Translations under genes and position numbers: made by a program
The notes under the pieces: model-generated
Told to the model about the DNA's origin: nothing
Databases searched by the model: none
Seen by the model: the letters and a program-made list of their open reading frames with translations, nothing else
Assembly (NCBI GenBank): GCA_002691205.1
Contig: NZHD01000020.1
Location: 1 to 64,000 of the forward strand
Origin: Deltaproteobacteria bacterium
GTDB taxonomy: Bacteria; Myxococcota_A; UBA9160; UBA4427
Direction of reading: 5' to 3'
DNA length: 64,000 nt
Shown here: positions 39,306 through 48,893 of the stretch, piece by piece
Layout of the letters: each line of letters starts with the position of its first letter
How positions within the stretch are numbered: position 1 is the first letter of the stretch

Positions 39306-39595
39306 TGGAGCCTCCCTGTTGAGTTTCGAGAGTCCGTTGAAGAAAATGCTTTCACACTGACCTCCAGGGTCGATGCGAATGAGGACGGGACACCTTGAGG
39401 CACACCGAAAACCGAACCTTTATCCGCCACTCGAAGACCGAGAGCCGCGAGAATTCGGCGTTGAGTGTTCAGCCGACAAGGTCGACCGGCTTCCACACGA
39501 TCAATCGTTAACGCAGACAGTCCGGCACGACGGGCGAGTTCCGCTTTACTCAGCATGAGACCCTCTCGATAAAGTCGAACACGGTTCGAAGCCAA
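39302..39595 (-). CDS. XRE-family helix-turn-helix protein overlapping pilM
   Basis: VRLYREGLMLSKAELARRAGLSALTIDRVEAGRPCRLNTQRRILAALGL. Confidence 0.82.
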   Translation of the reverse strand: MASNRVRLYREGLMLSKAELARRAGLSALTIDRVEAGRPCRLNTQRRILAALGLRVADKGSVFGVPQGVPSSFASTLEVSVKAFSSTDSRNSTGRLQ

Positions 39596-39884
39596 ATTTT
39601 CATCCCTCCCCTAGATCTGCGAGTGCCGAACCTCTTGGATCCGACACCGTCTCATCGGCCATATCTTTCAAGGACTTGAGGCAGCCCGATTCCTGCTAAA
39701 TTGTGTCCGAGATCACATATTTTGAAGCTCATAGAGGACCAAAGGCGATTCTCTGCGAGTCCAGCCTTAAGCCAGCCCCCCGAGTGATCCGATAGGCCCA
39801 ACATGGGACTCGAAAAGGGAGTCCCTAAAAGCCTGCTCGCCTTCCGTTCCGAACGGATTGAAGCCAAGTTAAAATGGGGCCAAA

Positions 39885-41243
39885 ATGCAACACTTTTCAC
39901 CTTTCCACAGCATTCTAGTCATTGAAAGTGACACGCAGAGAGCCGAATACATGGTCGAGCGACTCGACTCCGTGTCATTCTCAGCGCATACCGTAGGAAC
40001 AGCTTCAGACGCCGTTCACGCACTGATGAGGGGCTCATTTGACCTTATTCTCTGCAGCTCACGAGTCCACGGTCTCGAAGGTTTCCCTCTTTTGCCGCAA
40101 CTCGTTCGGACTTCGCCAAACGTTCCCATTCTGTTGATCCGCGAGGAAGGCTGCGAAGTCGACGCCGGATTGCTCGCCTACCTCGATGCCGAAATTTCCG
40201 AGCCCATCGATCAAGCCGAGCTCAACCAAACACTTTCTCGCCTCACAGAAACCATCGTTTTAAAGCGGCGGATGAATACTCTCGAGTCGCAACTGGCTAA
40301 ATCTATGGCGACCCCTCCGATCGTAGGATCCTCAGACGCCATGGTGCGCTTGCTTGAAGGTCTTGAAAATGCGGCCTTTGGTGAGAAACCGACCCTTCTT
40401 CAGGGCGAACAAGGAACTCATCGCGAAAGCCTTGCACGGGCACTTCACGATCTTTCCGCTCAGCGGAATAAAACTTTCCTGACGATTCAGTGCAGGGCTG
40501 AAAAATCGAGCCCAAGCACCAATGCCCAATTGACACCCGAAACTTCAACGTTCCAGAAGGAACTTCATGAAGCTGTAAAAACCAGTCAACACGGAACCAT
40601 CTATATCTCAAACATTGAACGCTTGTCCCTCAAACAACAAGCTGAACTTTTTGCTGTCATAGACGACAGTTATACCGCCCACGCTTATTCACACGAGGCG
40701 AACATTGGCCTTCGAATCATCGCTTCCACCAACGTGTCACTGGAAACGAGAATTCAGTCCGGAGATTTCCTAAAAGAGCTCGCCCAATTACTCGAGCATA
40801 ACTTTCTCGAAGTCCCTCCTTTGCGCGATCGAGTCGAGGATATTTCTCTGCTCGCAGACCACTGGTGCCAGCATTACTCCAAAGCGCAGGGGCTAAAACC
40901 TCTTAAAATTACCGACGAGGCCATGTCTCACCTCGCCGCCCACTCGTGGCCTGGAAACCTGCGTGAACTTGAAGCAGTCATCCAACTGGCGGTGAGCCGA
41001 GCAAAAAGTGACCTCATCACAATCACCGAAATTCCTCTAGATCTGCTCAAAACCAGCTTCTCTAGAGCAAAATCAGAGAGTGAAAGTTTTGACTTAAAGG
41101 CCACCCGTCAGCAGGCAGAAGCTCAAACGATAAGGCGAGCACTTAGGCAAACAGGCGGAAATCGAACCCATGCAGCAAAGCTGCTCAAAATCAGTCACCG
41201 CGCCCTGCTCTACAAGCTAAAAACATATGGGATACGAGACTAG
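39885..41243 (+). CDS. Degenerate NtrC-like regulator (pseudo-receiver, degenerate AAA+, intact Fis HTH)
   Basis: Receiver-like ILVIESDTQRAEYMVERLDSVS...; AAA+-like LLQGEQGTHRESLARALHDLS, LRDRVEDISLLADHW, WPGNLRELEAVIQLA; HTH TIRRALRQTGGNRTHAAKLLKISHRALLYKLKTYGI. Confidence 0.85.
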   Translation: MQHFSPFHSILVIESDTQRAEYMVERLDSVSFSAHTVGTASDAVHALMRGSFDLILCSSRVHGLEGFPLLPQLVRTSPNVPILLIREEGCEVDAGLLAYLDAEISEPIDQAELNQTLSRLTETIVLKRRMNTLESQLAKSMATPPIVGSSDAMVRLLEGLENAAFGEKPTLLQGEQGTHRESLARALHDLSAQRNKTFLTIQCRAEKSSPSTNAQLTPETSTFQKELHEAVKTSQHGTIYISNIERLSLKQQAELFAVIDDSYTAHAYSHEANIGLRIIASTNVSLETRIQSGDFLKELAQLLEHNFLEVPPLRDRVEDISLLADHWCQHYSKAQGLKPLKITDEAMSHLAAHSWPGNLRELEAVIQLAVSRAKSDLITITEIPLDLLKTSFSRAKSESESFDLKATRQQAEAQTIRRALRQTGGNRTHAAKLLKISHRALLYKLKTYGIRD

Positions 41244-41276
41244 AGCAGCGACCTTTAGAAACGTGACGCCCTGCTT

Positions 41277-42692
41277 TTAGTCTTCAGGAAGGCTCTCGCC
41301 CATCCCTTCAGATTCAGAAGAATCACTGGACCTGGACAACTTCTGGAATCGATAGCGAAAAGACCGAAATGAAATGCCAAGCTGAGCGGCAGCTCGAGTT
41401 TTAACACCTCCACTCTGCCGCAGAGCCTCATCAAGTATCGCTCGCTCATATTCTTGCAGCCTCGCCTCTAACCCTCTGGCTCCTATGGGCCGCGAGTCAA
41501 CCGAGAGACTCGGCTGAACCTCCTTCAGCACATCGGGCAGCGAGTCTAAGTCGATCTTGTCGGTTTGAGACAAAGCCATCGCGCGCTCGGTTATATTCTC
41601 GAGTTCTCGAACGTTCCCTGGATAGCCGTATGCCATCATTGTCTGCATGGCCGCATCAGAGACTGAGTCGATGTCTCGGTCCATCTCCGCCGCATACTTG
41701 CGTACAAAGTTTCGAACCAAGAGGGGAATATCTTCCCGGCGCTCTCTCAAGGGCGGAACCTCCACCTCAACCACATTAAGACGATAATAAAGATCTCGGC
41801 GAAATCGTCCCTCCTCCACTTCCTGAGCCAAATTTCGATTCGTCGCCGAAATCACACGCACATCTAAATCGCGATCCACCGTGTCACCCACGGGCCGAAG
41901 CTTCTTCTCTTGGATCACACGAAGCAGCTTGACCTGTAAAGCTAGAGATAGCTCAGAGACTTCATCAAGAAAAAGAGTGCCTCCCTCAGCCACAGCAAAA
42001 AGCCCCTGCTTTGCTCCATCCGCTCCGGTAAAAGCACCTTTCAAGTGACCAAACAATTCACTCTCAAGTAGATTTTCGGGAATGGCACCGCAATTAACGG
42101 CCACAAAAGGTCCATTTGCTCGGTTCCCTTCATCATGAATCCCACGCGCCACCAATTCCTTCCCCGTCCCACTCTCACCGGAAACCAAAACTGTGGTTTT
42201 AGTCAAGGCCACCTGGGCCATTAAACGAAAGACAGACTGCATCGCCTCACTGCTTCCCACGAGAGACCTTGAGCGGCTTTGTTTCAACTCTCGCTTCAAC
42301 CGCAGATTCTCTGAGGACAGAAGCTTCTTCTCAAGCGCTTTACGAACAACCAGCTTCACTTCATCCACTTTGAATGGCTTGGTAAGATAGTCGTAGGCGC
42401 CTTCCCTCATGGCCGAAATCGCGTTATCAGTGCTCGCAAAGGCCGTAATTACCACCACCATCGCCTTAGGGGCCAACGCCTGTGTATGACGCATCACCTC
42501 AAGCCCGCTCCCCTCCGGCATCTGCATATCGGTCATCACGAGATCTACATGATCGTTCTCGAGACACGCCACCGCCTTCTGGACTCGGTCGACGGCCGTT
42601 ACTCGATAGCCCTCTCTGCGAAAAAGGATTTCTAAGAAGTCACGCATGCTCAATTCGTCATCAACGACAAGAATATGTGGCTTAAGACTCAT
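41277..42692 (-). CDS. pilR: Sigma-54-dependent response regulator PilR
   Basis: ILVVDDELSMRDFLEILFRREGYRV; GESGTGKELVARGIH; ELFGHLKGAFTGA; GTLFLDEVSEL; Fis HTH. Confidence 0.93.
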   Translation of the reverse strand: MSLKPHILVVDDELSMRDFLEILFRREGYRVTAVDRVQKAVACLENDHVDLVMTDMQMPEGSGLEVMRHTQALAPKAMVVVITAFASTDNAISAMREGAYDYLTKPFKVDEVKLVVRKALEKKLLSSENLRLKRELKQSRSRSLVGSSEAMQSVFRLMAQVALTKTTVLVSGESGTGKELVARGIHDEGNRANGPFVAVNCGAIPENLLESELFGHLKGAFTGADGAKQGLFAVAEGGTLFLDEVSELSLALQVKLLRVIQEKKLRPVGDTVDRDLDVRVISATNRNLAQEVEEGRFRRDLYYRLNVVEVEVPPLRERREDIPLLVRNFVRKYAAEMDRDIDSVSDAAMQTMMAYGYPGNVRELENITERAMALSQTDKIDLDSLPDVLKEVQPSLSVDSRPIGARGLEARLQEYERAILDEALRQSGGVKTRAAAQLGISFRSFRYRFQKLSRSSDSSESEGMGESLPED

Positions 42693-44254
42693 GCCGCCTC
42701 CTCCACTCCTGGCAGAATGAATCGAAAAACAGTGCCTCGCTCCGTGGCATCCTCAACAACAATAGAGCCTCCATGGGCTTCAACAGCGCGATGAACTGTG
42801 GACAGGCCTAGTCCGGAGCCTTGGAGCTTGGTCGTAAAAAAGGGCTCAAAAATACGATCTTTCACGGTAGGGTCGACACCTGATCCCGAGTCGCACACTT
42901 CGACCTCAACCCAATGATGAGGCAGGGTGGAAGGCATCCTCTCTTCAGAATCCAGCGAGAGCCTTTCACCAAAGGGCTGAACATTCGGAAACCTTTTGCC
43001 TTCGCGAACAAAAAAAGCAAGCTGGCCACCTTCCGGCATCGCTTCAATTCCATTCATAGCGAGATTCCAAATCACTTGCTTCAACTGACTACCGTCTGCC
43101 CAAGCGCGAACTTCTCCTCGGACATTAAATTCCAAAGAGATATTGTCCGGACATGACTGTTTAAGAAGGCCCAAGACGTCAGCCAGCAGAACGTTCAACT
43201 CCAACTCTCGGAAAACAGGAGGCATCGGTCGAGAATATTCCAGAAAATCTGTGATCAGCTTGTTTAATCGATCAGTTTCACGAACAACAATTTCAGAAAG
43301 GCGGCCCCCCTCATCCATTTCTTCTCGTATCGCACCACTCGCCAGTAAAAGCTGAATCGAACCGGAGATCGAGGCTAAAGGGTTTCGAACCTCATGGGCG
43401 ATCTTCGCTGCCATTTCACCCACAGCCGCCATACGTTCAGAGTTCCTAAGTTCTTGCTCCATCCGCACCACGTTTGTCACATCCTGAAAAATCAGGACCC
43501 AACCCCGACGTCGACCATCGGAACCAAGAAGCGTCGAAGCCGAAACCCCCAGATGGACGATGTCTCCCGCTTTGGTTTCAAACTCCAACCGAACGCGCGT
43601 TTTTTTGCGCGTTTGAAAATATCCCAACTCACCCACCACAGAGAGCGCCCCCGGAACGACATCCTCCAAGGGGCACCCCACAGCACTAGAAGCCGAAATT
43701 CCCGTGATTTGCTCCGCTTCAGGATTAAATGAACTGATCCGTCCTTTTCGATCCGTTGTCAGGAGACCACTCATAATGCTGCTCACGGTCTGGTGATGAA
43801 GCTCGCGCGCAAGATCCAAATCTCGCTCACTCTGGTCAAGCGCCTGCCCCTTGAGTCTCAGTGCCGAGTCCATATGCATAGCCATGTGTGCATAGAGAAA
43901 GCTTGTTCCTAGAAGGATATACACAAAACCACAAAAGACACCTAATCCCATTCCCCAGAATACCAACCCACTCACCAGCATCACATCAATCAATATTTGG
44001 GCGCGCAGAATAAAATGCCGAGGCCTCAGCCGAACAGAAAACGGACCCGCCACAAGGGCTGAAACACCAAGCAAGGTGACCGTGAGATACAAAGCTAGGC
44101 TTACACTCTTCGAACTCCACAGGTCAATCCCCATGGCAATCGCGAGGCAAAACAGTACAGCTGATACCCTTAAACTAAAAAAAGACACAGATCCAAAAAG
44201 ACGAAGACCTGCAGAACGCTCTACCGATGGCGGTTTTGTTTCCGTCATGGTCAT
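42689..44254 (-). CDS. pilS: Sensor histidine kinase PilS
   Basis: TM helices, PAS, KIAHEVRNPLASISGSIQLL H-box, GSGVDPTVKDRIFEPFFTTKLQGSGLGL. Confidence 0.9.
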   Translation of the reverse strand: MTMTETKPPSVERSAGLRLFGSVSFFSLRVSAVLFCLAIAMGIDLWSSKSVSLALYLTVTLLGVSALVAGPFSVRLRPRHFILRAQILIDVMLVSGLVFWGMGLGVFCGFVYILLGTSFLYAHMAMHMDSALRLKGQALDQSERDLDLARELHHQTVSSIMSGLLTTDRKGRISSFNPEAEQITGISASSAVGCPLEDVVPGALSVVGELGYFQTRKKTRVRLEFETKAGDIVHLGVSASTLLGSDGRRRGWVLIFQDVTNVVRMEQELRNSERMAAVGEMAAKIAHEVRNPLASISGSIQLLLASGAIREEMDEGGRLSEIVVRETDRLNKLITDFLEYSRPMPPVFRELELNVLLADVLGLLKQSCPDNISLEFNVRGEVRAWADGSQLKQVIWNLAMNGIEAMPEGGQLAFFVREGKRFPNVQPFGERLSLDSEERMPSTLPHHWVEVEVCDSGSGVDPTVKDRIFEPFFTTKLQGSGLGLSTVHRAVEAHGGSIVVEDATERGTVFRFILPGVEEAA

Positions 44255-44275
44255 TCCTTCTTCTCTACTATGCGT

Positions 44276-45490
44276 TCAGTTAATCGAGTCAGCAATCGTG
44301 AAGATAGGCAGATACATCGCGATCAATATTGTCCCAATGGAGCCTCCCATAAAAACCATCATCAGCGGCTCTAGCATTGAAGTCAAAGCGGCCACTGCCG
44401 AGTCCACTTCATCATCATAAAAATCTGCAATTTTCGTCAACATGACCTCCATGGATCCTGTTTCCTCACCCACAGCGACCATTTGCACCATCATCCCGGG
44501 GAAAACGCGAGACTCTTGCAACGGCTCTGCAATCGTCTTTCCCTGAGAAATCGAAAGCCGTGTCGCTTGCAATTCCTCTTCAATGATCACGTTTCCCGCT
44601 GTCTTGGCCACGATGTCCAAGGCATCAAGAATGGGAACGCCACTCGAAATCATTGTCCCGAGAGTCCGGGTGAAGCGCGCAACCGCCACACGTTTAATGA
44701 TTGTTCCAAAAATCGGAAGATTGAGCGCCAGCTGATCTGTACGACGACGGAAGCTGAGGACTCTCGATCTCAACTGAGAAAAAGTGGCCACCAGAGCAAA
44801 AACTCCCCCAAGAAGATAATGAACATAGGCCTGGAGCCACTCGCTCAGTTCGATCACCATCTGCGTCGGTCCCGGCAGTTCACCTCCGAAATCGGCAAAC
44901 ATTTTCTGAAAAACGGGAATCACTTTTACCAAAAGTAGAATAATACACGCGACGGCAATCACACTTACGGTCGTTGGGTAAACCATCGCGCCCTTAAGCT
45001 GCTTCGCAAGTTTATCTTGCTTTTCAAGCTGTATAGCCAAACGGTTCAGAATCGTATCCAAAATTCCGCCGACCTCACCCGCTGCTACAAGATTTACATA
45101 AAGCGAGTCAAACACTTTGGGGTGCTTGCTCAATGCATCAGCAAAAGTGGCCCCTGACTCGACGTCACCCCGAATCGCGACGATCGCCTTCTTAAAAGTA
45201 GGGTTCTCTTGCTGGTCCCCCAGGATATGGAGGCACTGAACGAGCGGAAGCCCCGCATCCACCATGACGGAGAACTGACGTGTAAAAACCACGAGATCTT
45301 TAACGGTGACTTTAGGCTGGAAAAAAGAAAAAAGTTCTCCCAGGTCTTTCGCCTTCTGCTTAACCTTGCCGGGAACAATTCCTTGGGCCCTCAATTGGGA
45401 CATCACTGAATCGAGACTACGACCCTCCATTTCACCTTTTCGAGCGATCCCATCCCGGGTCTTACCTGCCCACACATATACAGCCATCAC
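44276..45490 (-). CDS. pilC: Type IV pilus inner membrane platform protein PilC
   Basis: YVWAGKTRDGIARKGEMEG; FTRQFSVMVDAGLPLVQCLHILGDQ; TLGTMISSGVPILDALDIVAKTAGN. Confidence 0.95.
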   Translation of the reverse strand: MMAVYVWAGKTRDGIARKGEMEGRSLDSVMSQLRAQGIVPGKVKQKAKDLGELFSFFQPKVTVKDLVVFTRQFSVMVDAGLPLVQCLHILGDQQENPTFKKAIVAIRGDVESGATFADALSKHPKVFDSLYVNLVAAGEVGGILDTILNRLAIQLEKQDKLAKQLKGAMVYPTTVSVIAVACIILLLVKVIPVFQKMFADFGGELPGPTQMVIELSEWLQAYVHYLLGGVFALVATFSQLRSRVLSFRRRTDQLALNLPIFGTIIKRVAVARFTRTLGTMISSGVPILDALDIVAKTAGNVIIEEELQATRLSISQGKTIAEPLQESRVFPGMMVQMVAVGEETGSMEVMLTKIADFYDDEVDSAVAALTSMLEPLMMVFMGGSIGTILIAMYLPIFTIADSIN

Positions 45491-45571
45491 GTCATCCCAT
45501 CTTCGGCCGACATTGGCCGCCTATGTCTTTTGAGCACTCGCACCCCCTTCGGGATGATTTTAATAAGCTGA

Positions 45572-46669
45572 TCAAACCCCGACCCTATTGCGCCCGGGAA
45601 TAGGAGAACTCGACAGAAGAAGCTTAGATAGCTCTTCCGTGTCTCCGCTCCGACCCTCTGCATCTTCTCGAGTGACTTGATGACTTTGCACGAGCGAAGC
45701 CAATGATTGATTCATTGTTTGCATGCCGAACTTCCCCTGTCCAACTTGCATCGATGAATAAATCTGATGAATTTTATCCTCACGTATAAGATTTCGGATG
45801 GCCGCATTCGGCACCATGACCTCGACACCCAACACTCGGCCTTGACCGTTGGCTCTAGGCAGGAGGGTCTGACTAATCACGCCCTCCAAGACAAACGAAA
45901 GCTGCTGCCGTATCTGGGATTGCTGATACGGAGGAAAGACATCAACCATCCGATTAATTGTTTGGACAGCCGAATTTGTATGAAGGGTCGCGAAGGCCAA
46001 GTGGCCCGTTTCAGCCACCGTAAGGGCTGCTTCGATTGTTTCCAAGTCCCGAAGCTCGCCAATCAAGCAAACATCAGGATCCTGCCTCAAAATATATTTA
46101 AGAGCTTCTTTGAAGGAAGCGGTATCAGCACCGATCTCGCGCTGATTAACGACGCAGCCCTTGTGAGAATGTAAGTATTCAATCGGATCCTCAATCGTCA
46201 CAATGTGTTCGTTACGGTCTCTATTAATACGATCAATCACCGTGGCGAGTGTCGTTGACTTGCCCGAACCGGTTGGCCCGGTCACCAAAACCAGCCCACG
46301 AGGTTTTTTTGCCAGATCTTTCACGACAGGCGGCAAGCCCAGTTCGTCAAAGTCTCTAAGCTCAAAAGGAATGGCACGAAACACGCCCGCAACATTGCCT
46401 CTCTGCTGAAAGACATTCCCCCTAAAACGCGATAATTTTTGAACACTAAATGAAAGGTCGAGTTCGTTGGTCTCTTCAAAACGATGCTTTTGAGCATCTG
46501 TCAAAACTGAATAACACAACTGCCTTGCCTCTTGAGCGGCGATGGGCGGGAGCTTCAAAGGACAAAGCTTTCCGTCCACGCGCAACTGAGGCGGCGTACC
46601 CGTCGTGATATGAAGATCACTTCCGCCCTTGTCCACCATTGCCTTTAGTAATTGATGCATATTGGCCAT
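45572..46669 (-). CDS. pilT: Type IV pilus retraction ATPase PilT
   Basis: KGGSDLHITTGTPPQLRVDG; VLVTGPTGSGKSTTLATVID; DPDVCLIGELRDLETIEAALTVAETGHLAFATLHTNSA. Confidence 0.95.
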   Translation of the reverse strand: MANMHQLLKAMVDKGGSDLHITTGTPPQLRVDGKLCPLKLPPIAAQEARQLCYSVLTDAQKHRFEETNELDLSFSVQKLSRFRGNVFQQRGNVAGVFRAIPFELRDFDELGLPPVVKDLAKKPRGLVLVTGPTGSGKSTTLATVIDRINRDRNEHIVTIEDPIEYLHSHKGCVVNQREIGADTASFKEALKYILRQDPDVCLIGELRDLETIEAALTVAETGHLAFATLHTNSAVQTINRMVDVFPPYQQSQIRQQLSFVLEGVISQTLLPRANGQGRVLGVEVMVPNAAIRNLIREDKIHQIYSSMQVGQGKFGMQTMNQSLASLVQSHQVTREDAEGRSGDTEELSKLLLSSSPIPGRNRVGV

Positions 46670-46715
46670 CGGAATATGTTCCTCGATTCTTTGATCGTTA
46701 AGTTCGGGGCTCGTA

Positions 46716-48413
46716 TTAATCGGAAGCAGAGACTCGAAACACTTCACTCAAAGTGGTCGTCTCTTCAAGAAGTTTATTAAGGGCACTTCGCCTCAACGTC
46801 ATCATGCCGCTCCGAATGGCTTCTCTCTTAATTTCAGCAGCGGATGCGCCATTAAGTACAAACTCTTTCAGCTCTTCCGTCATCGACATGACTTCGTAAA
46901 TTGCGATCCGACCCTTGTAGCCTGTGTCCGAACAGTTACTGCACCCTTTGCCATGTTTTGCCACAAATCCTTGACACTCACTTTCGCTCAAGCCCGCCGC
47001 AATCAGGTCTTCCGCAGAAATCTCCTCATCCACTTCAATGCACTCCGGACAAATCCGACGGGCCAAACGCTGAGCCACAATGCAGTTCACAGCGGAGGCA
47101 ACCAGAAAAGGCTCCACTCCCATATTCAACAAACGATTGACCGTTGAAGGCGCGTCATTTGTATGGAGCGTGGAAAGCACCATATGGCCAGTCAAAGCAG
47201 CCTTGACCGCAATCTCAGCTGTCTCAAAATCGCGAACCTCACCTACCATGATAATGTCGGGATCCTGACGAAGAAAAGATCTCAATGCCGTCGCAAAGTT
47301 GAGGCCTATATCTTCATGCATCTGAACTTGATTAATACCAGAGAGATTGAATTCAACTGGATCCTCTGCAGTCGAAAGATTTTCTGAAATTTTATTGAGT
47401 TCGGTCAACGCTGAATAAAGTGTCGTCGTTTTGCCCGAACCAGTGGGCCCCGTCACAAGGACCATGCCAAAGGGCTGATGGATATTTTTTTTGAAATCAT
47501 CAAGCTGTGATACTTCAAAACCAAGCTTAGTCATATCAAGCTGGAGGTTGCTTTTATCCAATAAACGCAACACAATTTTCTCGCCAAAGAGAGTCGGCAG
47601 GACGGAAACACGAAAATCCATCTCTCGACCTCGACCTAATTTCAGTTTTATCCGACCATCCTGAGGGAGGCGCCTTTCAGCAATATCCAACTCGGACATG
47701 ATTTTAATTCGAGAGATAATCGCATTTCTGAGCTTAATGGGGGGCTTCATGACTTCATAAAGAACACCATCAATTCGATACCGAACACGAAAAACCTTTT
47801 CATAAGGTTCCACATGAATATCCGAAGCGGTTTTTTGGATGGCGTCACTCAAAATCAAATTTACGAGCTTCACGACCGGGGCATCCTCAGCTTCATTCGT
47901 CGCGAGAGCAGGGTCGAAATCATCTTCGTCGGTAATAAAGTCCATACCGGCATCATCAAAACCAGCCATGACCTCTTCCAGCAAATCATCTTGACCGTAG
48001 TGACGATCCAGAGCACGGCGGATGGCTGCCTCTGAGGCCACGACGGCCTGAATGTTATAACCGGTTAAAAACTTAAGGTCGTCTAGGGCTGAAATATTTG
48101 AAGGGTCCGAGGTCGCAACAATCAAAGTGGATCCCGCTCGATTTACCGGCATCACATTGTGCTTCTGGCTGACCTCATACGGAATCAGGTCCAGAACACC
48201 GGGATCGATCTCGAACTCATCAAGTTCGATGGATGGGACTCCATACTGCTTGGCCACAAAGCCAGTCAGCTCTCCCTCGTCGAGAAAACCAAGCTCCGTG
48301 ATCTGGGCGCCTAGACGCCCCCCCTTCGAAACGGCCTCGGCACGGGCCTTGGACAACTGATCAGCAGACAGGAGGTTCTCTCTGACCAGTAATTCGCCTA
48401 TGCGCTCGTTCAC
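46716..48413 (-). CDS. pilB: Type IV pilus extension ATPase PilB
   Basis: ASDIHVEPYEKVFRVRYRIDGVLYEV; LVTGPTGSGKTTTLYSALTELN; DIIMVGEVRDFETAEIAVKAALTGHMVLSTLHTNDA; CPEC...CSNCSDTGYKGRIAIYEVM. Confidence 0.96.
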   Translation of the reverse strand: MNERIGELLVRENLLSADQLSKARAEAVSKGGRLGAQITELGFLDEGELTGFVAKQYGVPSIELDEFEIDPGVLDLIPYEVSQKHNVMPVNRAGSTLIVATSDPSNISALDDLKFLTGYNIQAVVASEAAIRRALDRHYGQDDLLEEVMAGFDDAGMDFITDEDDFDPALATNEAEDAPVVKLVNLILSDAIQKTASDIHVEPYEKVFRVRYRIDGVLYEVMKPPIKLRNAIISRIKIMSELDIAERRLPQDGRIKLKLGRGREMDFRVSVLPTLFGEKIVLRLLDKSNLQLDMTKLGFEVSQLDDFKKNIHQPFGMVLVTGPTGSGKTTTLYSALTELNKISENLSTAEDPVEFNLSGINQVQMHEDIGLNFATALRSFLRQDPDIIMVGEVRDFETAEIAVKAALTGHMVLSTLHTNDAPSTVNRLLNMGVEPFLVASAVNCIVAQRLARRICPECIEVDEEISAEDLIAAGLSESECQGFVAKHGKGCSNCSDTGYKGRIAIYEVMSMTEELKEFVLNGASAAEIKREAIRSGMMTLRRSALNKLLEETTTLSEVFRVSASD

Positions 48414-48893
48414 GACTCCCCTTCCTCATCCTTCGCACTCCTCAATCTCGAGCCGCTACTCGCAAAGGATCGGACATCAAATCCGAGCCAGGCCGCCAGC
48501 AGGGCCTTCAAAAAAGAACGCGTTCTAGGGGAGTTATCGGTGTCTCTACAGAGAAGCTTTACTCCCTAGACATGAGAAGGTCGTTGGGCCGGAATACAAC
48601 AGGTTTGAAACGACGAGCTCCCTGCAGGGTTACCATCACTTCAAAAAGCACAGGCCTTGAGACTGATGGCCAGCCTCAGGGCGCGATCGGCGACGGGCTG
48701 CCCCTAGCCGCGCTGAACGCCACTAGAGCCCAAGCAGACGCCCAAAAATCTAGCCTTCCTTAAAAGCTCCAGTCTGATCAAAATTCCGAATAGAACAGAG
48801 CCCTTCCCGAAAGATCGCCCCCCCTGGACCTGCCCTTCCTCAACGCCTACCCGTCTCGAGCCAGACTCAAAGGCCCTCGATGAAGGAATTGCC

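Noticed and set aside
48414-48893. Possible FMN riboswitch or small gene upstream/downstream of ribF
   Set aside because: Region lies at the 3' side of ribF and 5' of pilB; no RFN-like conserved segments seen, and the small ORF 48572..48763 has no recognisable product.
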